A DNA stretch of 64,000 bases from Rhodanobacteraceae bacterium (GTDB taxonomy: Bacteria; Pseudomonadota; Gammaproteobacteria; Xanthomonadales; SZUA-5): contig JACKOW010000001.1 in the NCBI GenBank assembly GCA_024234055.1, positions 186,001 through 250,000 on the forward strand, given 5' to 3'. The translations under genes were made by a program, and so were the position numbers. Numbering within the stretch: the first letter of the stretch is position 1; every line of letters starts with the position of its first letter. This document shows, piece after piece, positions 33,059 to 42,558 of the stretch. The notes beneath the pieces were generated by a model that saw only the letters and a program-made list of their open reading frames with translations, ran no database searches and had not been told where the DNA came from.

Positions 33059-35452
33059 ATGTCCGAATTCGACCAACCGCGGCCACAATTCCTTGAGACC
33101 GACGTCCTCGATCGGTTGCGACGCGACTATGGCCTGAGCGCCGTGCTGACGCCTCTGGTGAGCGAGCGCGATCAGAATTTCCGAGTTGATGCGGGCGGTT
33201 GCAGCCATGTGTTGAAGATCTCCAATCAGTGCGAAGATCCAGCCCTTCTGGATCTGCAGAACGCCGTGCTGGCGCATCTGCAGCGGGCGGATCCGACGCT
33301 GGCCGTGCCGCGCGTGCTGCCGGCACTGGACGGCAGCGCCCTGCTCAGCTGGCCGGGCGCCAACGGCGTGCACTCGGTGCGCCTGCTCAGCTATCTGCCG
33401 GGGCGGCTGTATTCAGCGGCCAGCAGATCGAGTGCCACGCTGGTCAGTCTCGGCCGATTCATGGGCCGGCTGTCGCGGGCGTTGAAGGGCTTTGGACACC
33501 CGGCGGCGCATCGCCCCGATTTTCTCTGGAATCTGGACACGGTTGTGAACTTGAAACCGTGGCTGGCCGATATCGCCGATGACGGCAATCGCGCCGTCGC
33601 GGCCCGACTGCTGGCCCGATATGAGCGGCGCACCGCCCCGCGCTTGCCGTGCCTGCGCGCCGCGGTGCTGCATCAGGATGCCAACGACAATAATCTGCTG
33701 GTCGACGATCAGGATCAGGTCTGCGGGCTGATCGATTTTGGTGACCTGTGTTTCGGGCGCCAGATCAATGAACTGGCAATCGCGCTGGCGTATGCGCTGC
33801 TCGATCAGGACGATCTGCAGGCCGCGGCGCAAGCCCTGATCGCCGCCTATGCCGCTCGGTTTCCGCTCGAAGTGGAGGAGGCCGATGCACTGTTCGATCT
33901 GGTGGCGATGCGTCTGGTCGGCAGTGTCTGCATCTCCTCCCGGCGCAGTCGGGAGTTTCCTGACAACGACTATCTGACCATCTCCCAGGCGCCGGCCTTG
34001 CGCCTGCTGGCGCGACTGGATGGATCTGACCCGGAGGAGTTGGCGGCCCTGGCCCGCAGCGCGGCGGGGCTGGGCGTCGAAGTCCTGGATTCGGCCGCGA
34101 CCGGACTGCCAGCGCCCGAGCGTCTGCGGGCGGATGCGCAGTCCATTGAAGCCCTGCGCCAACGCCGAGCCCGCGTGCTCGGGCCTTCGCTGTCGCTGAG
34201 TTACCGCCATCCGCTGAAGATCGTGCGCGGCCGCGGCGCCTGGCTCTACGACCACCAAGGTCGCGCCTATGTCGACGGCGTCAACAACATCTGCCACGTC
34301 GGCCACTGCCATCCGCATGTGGTGCAGGCGCAGGCGCGTCAGGCCGCGCTGCTGAACACCAACACCCGCTATCTGCACGACACGCTGGTCGACTACGCCG
34401 AACGCCTGGGCGCGAAATTTCCGCAGCCGCTGTCGGTGGTCTACATGATGTGCTCGGGCACCGAGGCCAACGAACTGGCGCTGCGCATCGCCCGCACAGT
34501 CACTGGTCGTCGCCATGTGCTGACACTGGACTGGGGTTATCACGGCAACAGCGGCGGGCTGATCGATGTCAGTCCCTACAAGTTCAATCGCAAGGGCGGA
34601 CGCGGCAAGCCCGAGCAGGTCGAAATCGCGATGTTGCCCGATCCCTATCGTGGTCCGCACAAGGGTTATGGCGTCGACAGCACGGCGGCTTATGTGCAAT
34701 CGGTGACGGAGAAACTGGCGCTGATCCGCAGCAACACCGGCGCCGGTCCGGCGGCTTTCATCGCCGAGGCGATCTCCGGTTGCGGCGGGCAGATCCTGTA
34801 TCCGCAGGGCTATCTGGGTGCCGCCGCCCGCGAGGTGCGCGCGGCGGGCGGGCTGGTCATCGTCGATGAGGTGCAGACCGGTTTCGGCCGCGTCGGCAGC
34901 CACTGGTGGGCGCACCAGTTGCAGGACGTGATTCCCGATATCGTCACCCTGGGCAAGCCCATCGGTAACGGCCACCCGATGGCGGCCGTGATCACCACGC
35001 CGGAGATTGCCCGGGCCTTCGCCAACGGCATGGAGTACTTCTCCTCCTTCGGCGGCAATCCGGTGTCCACGGCCATCGGCATGGCGGTGCTGGATGTGAT
35101 CGAGAATGAGCACTTGCTGGAGCACGCGCAAAAGACCGGCGCCTATCTCAAGGCCGGCCTGGAAGCCCTGGCCCGGCGCTTCGCCCTGATTGGCGACGTT
35201 CGCGGAGTCGGTCTGTTTCTGGGCGTGGAGTTGGTGCGCGATCGCAGCACGCTGGAGCCGGCGACCAGCGAGGCCGCCGACCTGATCAATCACGCCCGCG
35301 AGCAGGGTGTGCTGCTGTCCACCGATGGCCCGATGGACAATGTCATCAAGATCAAGCCGCCGATGGTGTTCGGGAAGACCGAGGCCGATCTGATGCTGGA
35401 GGTGCTGGAGTGTGGGTTGAGGCGGATTTCAGAGCGCGGAACAGCAGGCTAA
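33059..35452 (+). CDS. APH-type small-molecule kinase fused to class III aminotransferase-fold phospho-lyase
   Basis: The protein (797 aa from the ATG at 33059; an ATG at 33029 is also possible) has an N-terminal aminoglycoside-phosphotransferase/choline-kinase-like domain (about 1-330): SERDQNFRVDAGG, HQDANDNNLLVDDQDQVCGL and LIDFGD. The C-terminal half (about 380-790) is a class III PLP enzyme with MCSGTEANELALRIAR, IVDEVQTGFGRVGSHWW and the PLP Lys633 in TLGKPIGNGHP. The aminotransferase part is like ethanolamine-phosphate and 5-phosphohydroxylysine phospho-lyases, and the kinase part like hydroxylysine kinase. I infer that the protein phosphorylates an amino alcohol or hydroxylysine-like substrate and then eliminates phosphate and ammonia. 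It is monocistronic or the last gene after kinase and sigma. Confidence 0.88.
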   Translation: MSEFDQPRPQFLETDVLDRLRRDYGLSAVLTPLVSERDQNFRVDAGGCSHVLKISNQCEDPALLDLQNAVLAHLQRADPTLAVPRVLPALDGSALLSWPGANGVHSVRLLSYLPGRLYSAASRSSATLVSLGRFMGRLSRALKGFGHPAAHRPDFLWNLDTVVNLKPWLADIADDGNRAVAARLLARYERRTAPRLPCLRAAVLHQDANDNNLLVDDQDQVCGLIDFGDLCFGRQINELAIALAYALLDQDDLQAAAQALIAAYAARFPLEVEEADALFDLVAMRLVGSVCISSRRSREFPDNDYLTISQAPALRLLARLDGSDPEELAALARSAAGLGVEVLDSAATGLPAPERLRADAQSIEALRQRRARVLGPSLSLSYRHPLKIVRGRGAWLYDHQGRAYVDGVNNICHVGHCHPHVVQAQARQAALLNTNTRYLHDTLVDYAERLGAKFPQPLSVVYMMCSGTEANELALRIARTVTGRRHVLTLDWGYHGNSGGLIDVSPYKFNRKGGRGKPEQVEIAMLPDPYRGPHKGYGVDSTAAYVQSVTEKLALIRSNTGAGPAAFIAEAISGCGGQILYPQGYLGAAAREVRAAGGLVIVDEVQTGFGRVGSHWWAHQLQDVIPDIVTLGKPIGNGHPMAAVITTPEIARAFANGMEYFSSFGGNPVSTAIGMAVLDVIENEHLLEHAQKTGAYLKAGLEALARRFALIGDVRGVGLFLGVELVRDRSTLEPATSEAADLINHAREQGVLLSTDGPMDNVIKIKPPMVFGKTEADLMLEVLECGLRRISERGTAG

Positions 35453-35504
35453 TTGATCGTCGCTGGGCGCTGCTGTGGCGGGCGCAGCGCCGGCCTTGTT
35501 CAAC

Positions 35505-35579
35505 GGTAGGAGCGCCCTTGCGGCGCGACCGCTGCTTCGGACGTGCGGCTTGCCGATCGCGACGCAAGGTCGCTCCTAC
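35505..35579 (+). repeat. Pair of inverted REP-like units
   Basis: GTAGGAGCGCCCTTGCGGCG (35505-35531) and its inverted partner GCGACGCAAGGTCGCTCCTA (35555-35579) form a long hairpin with a 23-nt centre. It lies just after the kinase-lyase fusion gene in a 437-bp gap (35453-35889) that has no gene. Confidence 0.8.
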
Positions 35580-35591
35580 CTGCAACCTTGT

Positions 35592-35807
35592 GGTTCATGG
35601 CTCGTGGGCAGTGTCCGGACTCCACCGGTGGCTCTCCATGAACCCATATCGTAAGTTGTTGATTTGCTGTTGTAGGTCACGTTGCTCGCGTAGCGAGCTA
35701 CGTGACGCAAATGGATGTCACGTAGTCCGCTGACGCGGACAACATGACCTACGACGGCGGGTTCATGGCCCGTTGGCAGTTTCGGGCAGACACCGATGGC
35801 TCGCTCT
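35592..35807 (-). repeat. Composite dispersed element, copy B (inverted partner of 25553-25765)
   Basis: Read on the minus strand it repeats the 25591-25765 element: GTCGTAGGTCATGTTGTCCG, the GTCAGCGGACTACGTGACAT hairpin, TAGCTCGCTACGCGAGCAAC, then CTTACGATATGGGTTCATGG. About 125 bp are nearly identical; the outer modules are more diverged. About 10 kb separate the two copies. Confidence 0.85.
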
Positions 35808-35889
35808 GGTTCATCATGACTCAAGCGATCAACAGGATTGATACGGCACATTGCGCGAGCACTCTTCCCCATCACCCATCGGAGACCAC

Positions 35890-36819
35890 ATGAGTTTCGA
35901 TTTCAGCGCTGTTTCCGACCAGACCGGCCGACTGGCCATCGTCACCGGCGCCAACACCGGGCTCGGCTTCGAAACCACCCGCTATTTTGCCCTCAAAGGC
36001 ATGCAGGTGGTCATGGCCTGTCGCAGCGAGGAGCGCGCCCGCGCGGCCATGGCCGAGATCAAGGCCGAAATTCCAAGCGCCCGGCTCAGCATTCTGCCGC
36101 TGGACCTGAGCGATCTGGCCTCGGTGCGGGCATTTGCGACCCGCTTTCGCCAGCAGCACCAATCGCTGGACCTGCTGATCAACAACGCCGGCATCATGTG
36201 GACGCCCTATGCGCGTTCGGTCGACGGCTTCGAGGGTCAGATGGCGGCCAACTATTTCGGCCATTTCCTGCTGACCTCGCTGCTGCTCGATCTGATGCCC
36301 GATCGACCCGAGTCACGGGTGGTCACCCTGAGCAGCATCGCCCACAAGCAGCCGCTGCGGCGCATCCGCTTCGAGGATCTGCACTGGGAGCAGGGCTACA
36401 ACAAGTACCAGGCCTATGCCCAGACCAAGCTGGCCTGTCTGATGTTTGCCCTCGAGCTTCAGCGGCGATTGCAGGATTCCGGCAGCCGCGTGCTGTCACT
36501 GGCGGCGCATCCAGGCGTGTCGCAAACCGAACTGGTGCGCACCCTCAAACCCTGGCAGGTGCTGCTGATGCGTTACAGCATCGGCCCGCTGCTGTTCCAT
36601 CCGCCGCGGCTGGCGGCGCTGCCAACCGTGATGGCCGCGCTCCAGCCCGAGGTTGAAGGCGGCGACTACTTTGGCCCGCAAGGCTGGCGCGAGATGAAAG
36701 GCGCACCCGGCAAGGCCTACGTATCGCGCTGCGCCCGTGACGAGGGCGCTGCGATGAAACTGTGGGAGGTGTCGGAGGAGCTGACCGGGGCCAGCTACTT
36801 CGGCGGAGGTGCAAGATGA
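35890..36819 (+). CDS. Short-chain dehydrogenase/reductase (SDR)
   Basis: This 309-aa SDR begins MSFDFSAVSDQTGRLAIVTG, with GGAGA six bases before the ATG. The Rossmann motif is TGANTGLG, followed by LINNAGIMW, and the active site is Ser in TLSSIAHK with YxxxK in YAQTKLACL. Length and layout match the retinol dehydrogenase/protochlorophyllide reductase-like group (NADP-dependent reductases). The substrate cannot be told from sequence. It lies between the composite element and a secreted repeat protein, with no operon partner. Confidence 0.88.
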   Translation: MSFDFSAVSDQTGRLAIVTGANTGLGFETTRYFALKGMQVVMACRSEERARAAMAEIKAEIPSARLSILPLDLSDLASVRAFATRFRQQHQSLDLLINNAGIMWTPYARSVDGFEGQMAANYFGHFLLTSLLLDLMPDRPESRVVTLSSIAHKQPLRRIRFEDLHWEQGYNKYQAYAQTKLACLMFALELQRRLQDSGSRVLSLAAHPGVSQTELVRTLKPWQVLLMRYSIGPLLFHPPRLAALPTVMAALQPEVEGGDYFGPQGWREMKGAPGKAYVSRCARDEGAAMKLWEVSEELTGASYFGGGAR

Positions 36820-36870
36820 GCGCAAGACCATCTGCAGCCCCCCCAGGCGCCATGCCTGTCGAGGCCGTCT

Positions 36871-36904
36871 GAGTGATTCTTCGGTGCATTGTCCAGAATC
36901 ATTC
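36871..36904 (+). terminator. Candidate hairpin after the SDR gene
   Basis: GAGTGATTCT (36871-36880) and AGAATCATTC (36895-36904) pair with one mismatch around a 14-nt loop, then TTGATC. It is a weak candidate terminator in the 209-bp gap before the propeller gene. Confidence 0.35.
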
Positions 36905-37028
36905 TTGATCGAAACTCCTTCCTTTTGCCGATGGGATGAATTGAAGGCCGAAATTCCCGGTTGGCAGTGTGCGCCACGGGCGGCAGACAGCTACTCCAAA
37001 GTGCTATCCCTTCGAACTGAGACTTGCA

Positions 37029-39848
37029 ATGAACATAAGCGTGACTCGCATCTTTCCGCCGTCGAGTGGCTACACGTCACTGCCGGACCTGACTGCTGTT
37101 CGATGGGCTCGTAGCACGGTTCCTCGCCTGTGGCGACAGCTTGTGGCTGCCATTTTGCTATTGGTGCCGATCCTTGCTGCCAGCGCCGCCTCCACCGATC
37201 GGCTCGCCATCGAACTGATCCCATCGGTAGCAGGATCAGCCGAGCCGCAATTGGCCATTCATTGGTCCGGCAATGTCGGCGGCCGCCTGCGCGTGCTGGC
37301 TTTGGCGGAAGATGGCGCTGAGCGTCTGCTGGTTGACGGTCTGGCCATTCAACCGGGAATGCAGATTCATGCGCTTGCCATCGCCGACACGGACGTCTTG
37401 CTGCGTTCGGAACTGAGAGATGCGCGCGGACAGCTTCTTGCCCGCTCCGAGCATGCCGCTCGCTCCGAACTGCCGTTCGCAAGGTTCATCGATCAGACAA
37501 TGCCGCGTGCGGTCGCGGCGCCGAGGACCTCTCAGGGTGTCATCAGTGACTGGAAGCCGACCTTCGTCAGCAACAATGGTCCGGATGGCACCGTGCTGGC
37601 GGTTCAGGCCTGGGATGACGGTAGCGGCGAAGCGCTGTATTTCGGCGGCGAGTTCGTCACCGCCGGTGGTGTCCAGGTCAATGGTATCGCCCGTTGGAAC
37701 GGGGTTTCTTGGTCGGCACTCGGTGGCGGCATGAACGGGCGAGTGCATGCGCTGGCCGTCTATCAAGGCATGCTCTATGCCGGAGGCAGCTTTACCCTGG
37801 TAGACGGAATGCCGATGCCCGGAATCGCTCGCTGGGATGGCAGTGAATGGTCTGCCGTGGGCCCTGGCATCAGCGGGACGGTGTACAGCCTGACACCCTT
37901 CCAGGGCGAGTTGATCGCAGCAGGATCCTTCCTCACGATCTCGGGGATGCCTGTGGGGAATATCGCGCGATGGAATGGCATTGCGTGGTCCAGCGTGGGC
38001 AGCGGGGCGAATCAGGCCATCGATTGCCTGATCGAGTTCAACGGTACCCTTGTGGCGGGTGGCAACTTCACCTCCATGGACGGCTTGTCCATTGCCGGCG
38101 TCGCCTCGTGGAATGGAACGTTGTGGTCGCCGATGGGCAGCGGAGCCGGGGTTCCGACGAGCGCCTTTGCCATCTGGAACGGAGATCTCGTTGCCGCCAG
38201 CGGCCTGTCATCGACCAGTCGCGTCAGTCTCTGGAATGGCAATACCTGGTCGCAGCTTGGCGGCAACATGGGCGGCGCAGTCCATGCGCTCACTGCTTTT
38301 CAGGGCGAATTGGTCGCAGCTGGCAGGTTCACCTCTGCGGGTGGTGGTGTCCCGGCGTCTTTTCTGGCCCGCTGGAACGGCGCCAGCTGGACACCCTTGG
38401 GCGATGGGACCAATGCGATCGTGCGCACCTTGACGGTTTTCGGCGGCGAATTAGTCGCCGGGGGCGAGTTCACGCGAAGCGGTCAGGTGGCTGCGAGCCG
38501 TGTCGCGCGCTGGAACGGCAGCCACTGGTCAGGGCCCAGCGCTGGCATCGACAGGGGCATATCCTCGGTGGTGGTCCACAACGGTGAGTTGGTCGTGGGT
38601 GGTTCCTTGATCGCCGCTGGCGGCCAGGTGAGCTTCTTCATCGCCCGCTGGAATGGAACCGGGTGGTCACCGCTGGGCAGCGGCATGAACGGCACGGTCT
38701 TTGCGCTGGCCATCTACAACGGCGATCTGGTGGCCGGCGGCAACTTCACGCAGGCCGGCGGTGTGGCGGCCAACTACATCGCCCGCTGGAACGGGAGCTC
38801 CTGGGCCCCCCTGGGTAGCGGCCTGACGGCATCCGTGGGCGCTCTGGCCAACTACAACGGCGAACTGGTCGCGGCCGGTGGCTTCAGCAGTGTCAACGGC
38901 AGCCCATTCAATCGCATTGCTCGCTGGAACGGCATCCAGTGGTCTGCGCTGGGTACAGGAGTAGACGGCGACATTCGCGGGATGGCCGTTTTCCAGGGAG
39001 AGCTGGTCGTGGGCGGATTGTTCCAGAGTGCCGGGGGACAGTCTGCCGTCAACATCGCCCGCTGGAATGGCGCCATCTGGGCCGAGCTCGGCAGCGGCAC
39101 CGACGACTGGGTGCAGACACTCGCGGTCTTCAACAACGAGCTGATCGCGGGTGGCAACTTCGCCAACGCGGGCGGGATCGCGGCTGCCCACATTGCCCGC
39201 TGGAACGGCAGCGACTGGTCCGCGGTTGGTTCCGGTGTGGACTTCAACGTATTCGGCCTGAAGGAATACAACGGCGCTCTGGTGGCTGGCGGGGCCTCGC
39301 CGGTACCGGTCGTGGCGCGCGTGGCGAGCTGGGACGGCAACTCCTGGACCAGCCTTGGGATGCCCTTCTCAAGCATCAACGTCTCCAGTTTCGAGAACTA
39401 CAACGGCGACCTGATCGCAGTCGGCGCATTCAGTGTGGCCGGCGGCATCGCCAGCCCCAACATCGCTGCTCATGGACCCACGCACAGCACCCAGTCGACC
39501 GTGGTCGGAACCCTGCCGGCACCATCAGTGACCGGTGAATCGGTGCAGATCTCGGTGGAAGTCAGCGCTGATGTGGCACCGACCGAGGGTCACGTCACCG
39601 TCAACGGATCACCTGGCGGCTCCTGTACCGACCTGACGCTGTCTCCGATCAATGCCACCACTTCGCTTGCCCAGTGCTCCATCCAGTGGAACACGGCATG
39701 CGCACGCGAACTCGTAGCGACCTATGTGGGCGGAACCGATGGCGTCGTCACCTGGCAGCCGAGTACCTCACCAACGACAGTGCACGCTGTTTCTGGTGCA
39801 GTGAGTTGTGTGCAGTTGCCCTTGTTTCAGGACGGCTTTGAGGGCTGA
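37029..39848 (+). CDS. Secreted protein of ~40-residue WNG repeats (beta-propeller-like) with GFE tail
   Basis: From the ATG at 37029 (939 aa) the protein has a basic N-region and a hydrophobic segment (LVAAILLLVPILAASAAS), an export signal with a long leader. Residues about 175-815 hold about 13 repeats of about 40 residues with the pattern GGxFxxAGG...IARWNGxxWSxLGxG, each starting with a NGELVAGG-type strand. This pattern suggests a closed beta-propeller, like Kelch or Rax2-type repeats. An Ig-like domain with four Cys (about 830-925) follows. The chain ends QLPLFQDGFEG, the GFE tail plus one Gly. No catalytic residues are apparent; it is probably extracellular. Confidence 0.85.
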   Translation: MNISVTRIFPPSSGYTSLPDLTAVRWARSTVPRLWRQLVAAILLLVPILAASAASTDRLAIELIPSVAGSAEPQLAIHWSGNVGGRLRVLALAEDGAERLLVDGLAIQPGMQIHALAIADTDVLLRSELRDARGQLLARSEHAARSELPFARFIDQTMPRAVAAPRTSQGVISDWKPTFVSNNGPDGTVLAVQAWDDGSGEALYFGGEFVTAGGVQVNGIARWNGVSWSALGGGMNGRVHALAVYQGMLYAGGSFTLVDGMPMPGIARWDGSEWSAVGPGISGTVYSLTPFQGELIAAGSFLTISGMPVGNIARWNGIAWSSVGSGANQAIDCLIEFNGTLVAGGNFTSMDGLSIAGVASWNGTLWSPMGSGAGVPTSAFAIWNGDLVAASGLSSTSRVSLWNGNTWSQLGGNMGGAVHALTAFQGELVAAGRFTSAGGGVPASFLARWNGASWTPLGDGTNAIVRTLTVFGGELVAGGEFTRSGQVAASRVARWNGSHWSGPSAGIDRGISSVVVHNGELVVGGSLIAAGGQVSFFIARWNGTGWSPLGSGMNGTVFALAIYNGDLVAGGNFTQAGGVAANYIARWNGSSWAPLGSGLTASVGALANYNGELVAAGGFSSVNGSPFNRIARWNGIQWSALGTGVDGDIRGMAVFQGELVVGGLFQSAGGQSAVNIARWNGAIWAELGSGTDDWVQTLAVFNNELIAGGNFANAGGIAAAHIARWNGSDWSAVGSGVDFNVFGLKEYNGALVAGGASPVPVVARVASWDGNSWTSLGMPFSSINVSSFENYNGDLIAVGAFSVAGGIASPNIAAHGPTHSTQSTVVGTLPAPSVTGESVQISVEVSADVAPTEGHVTVNGSPGGSCTDLTLSPINATTSLAQCSIQWNTACARELVATYVGGTDGVVTWQPSTSPTTVHAVSGAVSCVQLPLFQDGFEG

Positions 39849-40050
39849 GGGCGAAACTGCGGCTTCAACCCACGGGTTGGGCAGTCGCGCTTCTTGCCCT
39901 TGGGGATGACCACCCCCGCAAGCGCGGCATGGCGGCGCACTTTGAAATGGATCGTAAACTCAAGCGGTTTGCGCTAGCGTGCGCGACCACCAATCCGGGC
40001 CCATCCGGCTCAACGCAACGCGGGTTCGCACTCGCCAGAGAGATCATGTG

Positions 40051-42474
40051 ATGTCCAATACCCGCGCAAACACCAAATTCATGGGTGCCATGCACCTGGC
40101 CCTGACAGCCGCTCTGAGCTTGCAGGTGGCTCAGGCCGCGTTTGCGGCCGAGCTGATCTCGCGGCCAGCGTCGCCAGGTATCGCGCCGCCGGATGGCGAT
40201 AGCGGCTATGCCCACGCCTCCGACGACGGACGCTGGGTAGTCTTCATTTCCCAGGCCAGCAATCTGGTTGCCGGGGACGTCAACGGATTCCTGGACGTGA
40301 TTCGCCTGGATCGGCAAACCGGTGCTCGCGAGATCGTCTCTCAGAATGGTGTGACGCCCGCGGATGGCCATGCTGGCTCGGCCAATCTGGATATCAGCAA
40401 TGATGGCCGCTATGTGACCTTCGATTCCGCCGCCACCAATCTGGTCGCTGGCGACAACAACGGGCGGACGGATCTGTTTCGCAAGGACATGCAGACTGGC
40501 GAAATCCGCAGGATGCCCTGGATGGATCCTCAAGCCTCAGGCCCTGGGAACGCGAGCCTGAGCGGCGATGGCAATTACCTGGTGTTTGCCGACTACGCGT
40601 CGAACTGGATCAGCGGCGGCGCCAACGCCATGGCGGTGATTCGTCTTGACTGGACGACCATGTCGGCTGAAGTGCTTCCCGCCGCTTTCCCCGTGCAGTG
40701 GGGTTCGGTGCAGATGTCGAGCGACGGTCATTGCGTGGCCTATGGTGCCTTGTCCGGAAACTACACGCGTATCCGTGTGCTCGACTTCCTGAATTCCAGG
40801 GAGCTTTGGGTGGATTCAACGCCCTCCGGCAATGCCGCCAACGGAGCGACCGATGGCTACAGGATCGCTGCCGATTGCAGCGCCGTCGGCTTCATCTCAT
40901 ACGCGACTGACCTGATGGCCCCGGCAGTGGAACTGCCCTTCGAAATCTATCGCCGTGACCTGCAGACAGGCAGTCTGGCCAAGGTATCCAATCGAGTCGG
41001 TGCTCCGGCATTCACCCGAAGCTTCGAGCTGGAGATGTCTGCCGACGGCCTTCGATTTGTTTACGGTCGTTTCAATGAAGACGAGAACGGCTTTCCGCTG
41101 GCTCGCTGGCTCGAGTATCGCGACCTGCTGGCCGGTCCCGCCGAAGAGGCGGTTTGGCTGGATGGCACGCCGGATTTTGTCGGCAACGATGGCGTTGTTC
41201 TGACCAGCAGCGATGCCGCTGTCGCGGGCGATTTGAACAGCTTCTCCGACGTGCATGTCTCGACTGGCCCGCACTCGCCAGCGCAACTGTTGCTGCCCGC
41301 TTTCGATCAAACCCCACGCCCGGTGACAGACGGCAGTTCTGCCATCAATCAGATCGTAGCGCGCGCGGCTGGCGCCGACGGTCGTTGGGTCGTGTTCGAT
41401 TCGCTGGCGACCAATCTGGTGGCCGGGGTTCCGGAAACCGACACCCGCCGGGACGTCTACCTGCATGATCGGACTAGTGGACAGACCACCCGCTTGCTGG
41501 CCGGCTTCGGCATCGAGCCCAGCCGAGATGTCTATCTGCTGGATGTCTCGCGCGATGGCCGCTACGTGTTGCTGCAATCGAACGCGGACAATCTGGTCAG
41601 CAACGACGCCAATGGATTGCGTGACGTGTTTCTGGTTGATCGCGTGGCCATGAGCATCGAGTTGGTGACGGTCAACAGCAACGACGAGCAGATTGTGCTG
41701 GAGTTCGATTTCCCGCTGCCGGCCCAGATCAGTGATGATGGTCGTTTCGTGGTCTTCGTCAGCTACGCACCCAATCTGACGCCAGGTGACGATGCCGGGC
41801 CGCAGGTTTATGTGCGCGACCGCAGTGCCCACGTGACCTGGCGTGCCATGCAAGGCACGGGTCCGGATCTGGATGGTGGTGCCTACCTGATGGATTTCGC
41901 CAACAATGGCCACTATGCCCTGTTTTCAAATGATTCCAGCAACGGCGCAGTCTCCTGCTACGTGGCTGGTGTGGACTTGTTGACCCGTGCGCTGGACTGT
42001 CCGATCAACGATGAAGTGGGTACACCCATCTACAACCCCGGTACGGCAAGCATCTCGGCCGACGGTCGTTTCCTGTTGTACAGCGACATCTACGAGACCA
42101 CACCCAATCTGCTGCTGCAGGATCGACAAAGCGGCCAGGTCCAGGTGGTTGATCTGGGAGCGACTCAGGTGACGGAACTCTCCAACTTCGTGATCAGCGG
42201 CAACGGTCGTTATGTTGCGGCCACCCGGTTTTCGCCCACTGGTGTACAGACCGATGTCTTCGACCTGATTCTCTCCAGCTGGCTGAGCGCGCCCGCCTCG
42301 GCCCCCAGCGATTTCTTCAACGGAGTGCTGGAATACAGCGGAACGGCGATGAACCTCGAGTCTGGACAGGTGCTGGATGCTGCCGATCAGAACGGAGCCG
42401 TGCGCGACGTCTACCGCATCGAGTACGTCGGTGACGGCATTTTCGGCGGTGCCTGGCAGGGTGGGATGGAATAG
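40051..42474 (+). CDS. Secreted TolB/PD40-type beta-propeller protein
   Basis: The 807-aa precursor starts at ATG 40051 with a signal peptide (cleavage after QAAFA). It carries many repeats of the form DGRWVVFxSxASNLVAGDxN...DVxxxDRxTG, seen for example in SDDGRWVVFISQASNLVAGD, SNDGRYVTFDSAATNLVAGD and SRDGRYVLLQSNADNLVSND. These are the WD40-like/PD40 blades of TolB-type propellers. About seven to nine blades are recognisable through residue 700. The last residues are FGGAWQGGME, not the GFE tail but a vaguely similar ending. Its function is unknown. It is preceded by 202 bp with no other feature. Confidence 0.85.
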   Translation: MSNTRANTKFMGAMHLALTAALSLQVAQAAFAAELISRPASPGIAPPDGDSGYAHASDDGRWVVFISQASNLVAGDVNGFLDVIRLDRQTGAREIVSQNGVTPADGHAGSANLDISNDGRYVTFDSAATNLVAGDNNGRTDLFRKDMQTGEIRRMPWMDPQASGPGNASLSGDGNYLVFADYASNWISGGANAMAVIRLDWTTMSAEVLPAAFPVQWGSVQMSSDGHCVAYGALSGNYTRIRVLDFLNSRELWVDSTPSGNAANGATDGYRIAADCSAVGFISYATDLMAPAVELPFEIYRRDLQTGSLAKVSNRVGAPAFTRSFELEMSADGLRFVYGRFNEDENGFPLARWLEYRDLLAGPAEEAVWLDGTPDFVGNDGVVLTSSDAAVAGDLNSFSDVHVSTGPHSPAQLLLPAFDQTPRPVTDGSSAINQIVARAAGADGRWVVFDSLATNLVAGVPETDTRRDVYLHDRTSGQTTRLLAGFGIEPSRDVYLLDVSRDGRYVLLQSNADNLVSNDANGLRDVFLVDRVAMSIELVTVNSNDEQIVLEFDFPLPAQISDDGRFVVFVSYAPNLTPGDDAGPQVYVRDRSAHVTWRAMQGTGPDLDGGAYLMDFANNGHYALFSNDSSNGAVSCYVAGVDLLTRALDCPINDEVGTPIYNPGTASISADGRFLLYSDIYETTPNLLLQDRQSGQVQVVDLGATQVTELSNFVISGNGRYVAATRFSPTGVQTDVFDLILSSWLSAPASAPSDFFNGVLEYSGTAMNLESGQVLDAADQNGAVRDVYRIEYVGDGIFGGAWQGGME

Positions 42475-42484
42475 CGCTCCTGTA

Positions 42485-42543
42485 GGTCCAGACTTGTCTG
42501 GACGCTTCTGCATCCATGGAAAGCGTCCAGGCAAGTCCGGACC
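42485..42543. repeat. Bidirectional hairpin (GGTCCAGACTTGTCTGGAC family)
   Basis: GGTCCAGACTTGTCTGGACG (42485-42507) and CGTCCAGGCAAGTCCGGACC (42521-42543) are imperfect inverted repeats, each itself hairpin-forming. It lies between two convergent genes and could act as a terminator for both. A fragment of the same family is at 26297-26310. Confidence 0.7.
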
Positions 42544-42558
42544 CACAAGAAGCCGCTG

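Noticed and set aside
33413..35293. A 626-codon open frame antisense to the kinase-lyase fusion
   Set aside because: The plus-strand protein is clearly real; the antisense translation is Gln/His/Arg-rich and has no recognisable motif.
25591..35768. Genomic island or prophage bounded by the inverted element
   Set aside because: No integrase, transposase, phage gene or tRNA-end duplication is seen, and the genes inside look like ordinary chromosomal genes.
42454..42474. Fourth GFE tail at the end of the PD40 propeller protein
   Set aside because: The ending FGGAWQGGME lacks the F-x-[N/D]-G-F-E core; similarity is limited to the final Glu and nearby Gly.
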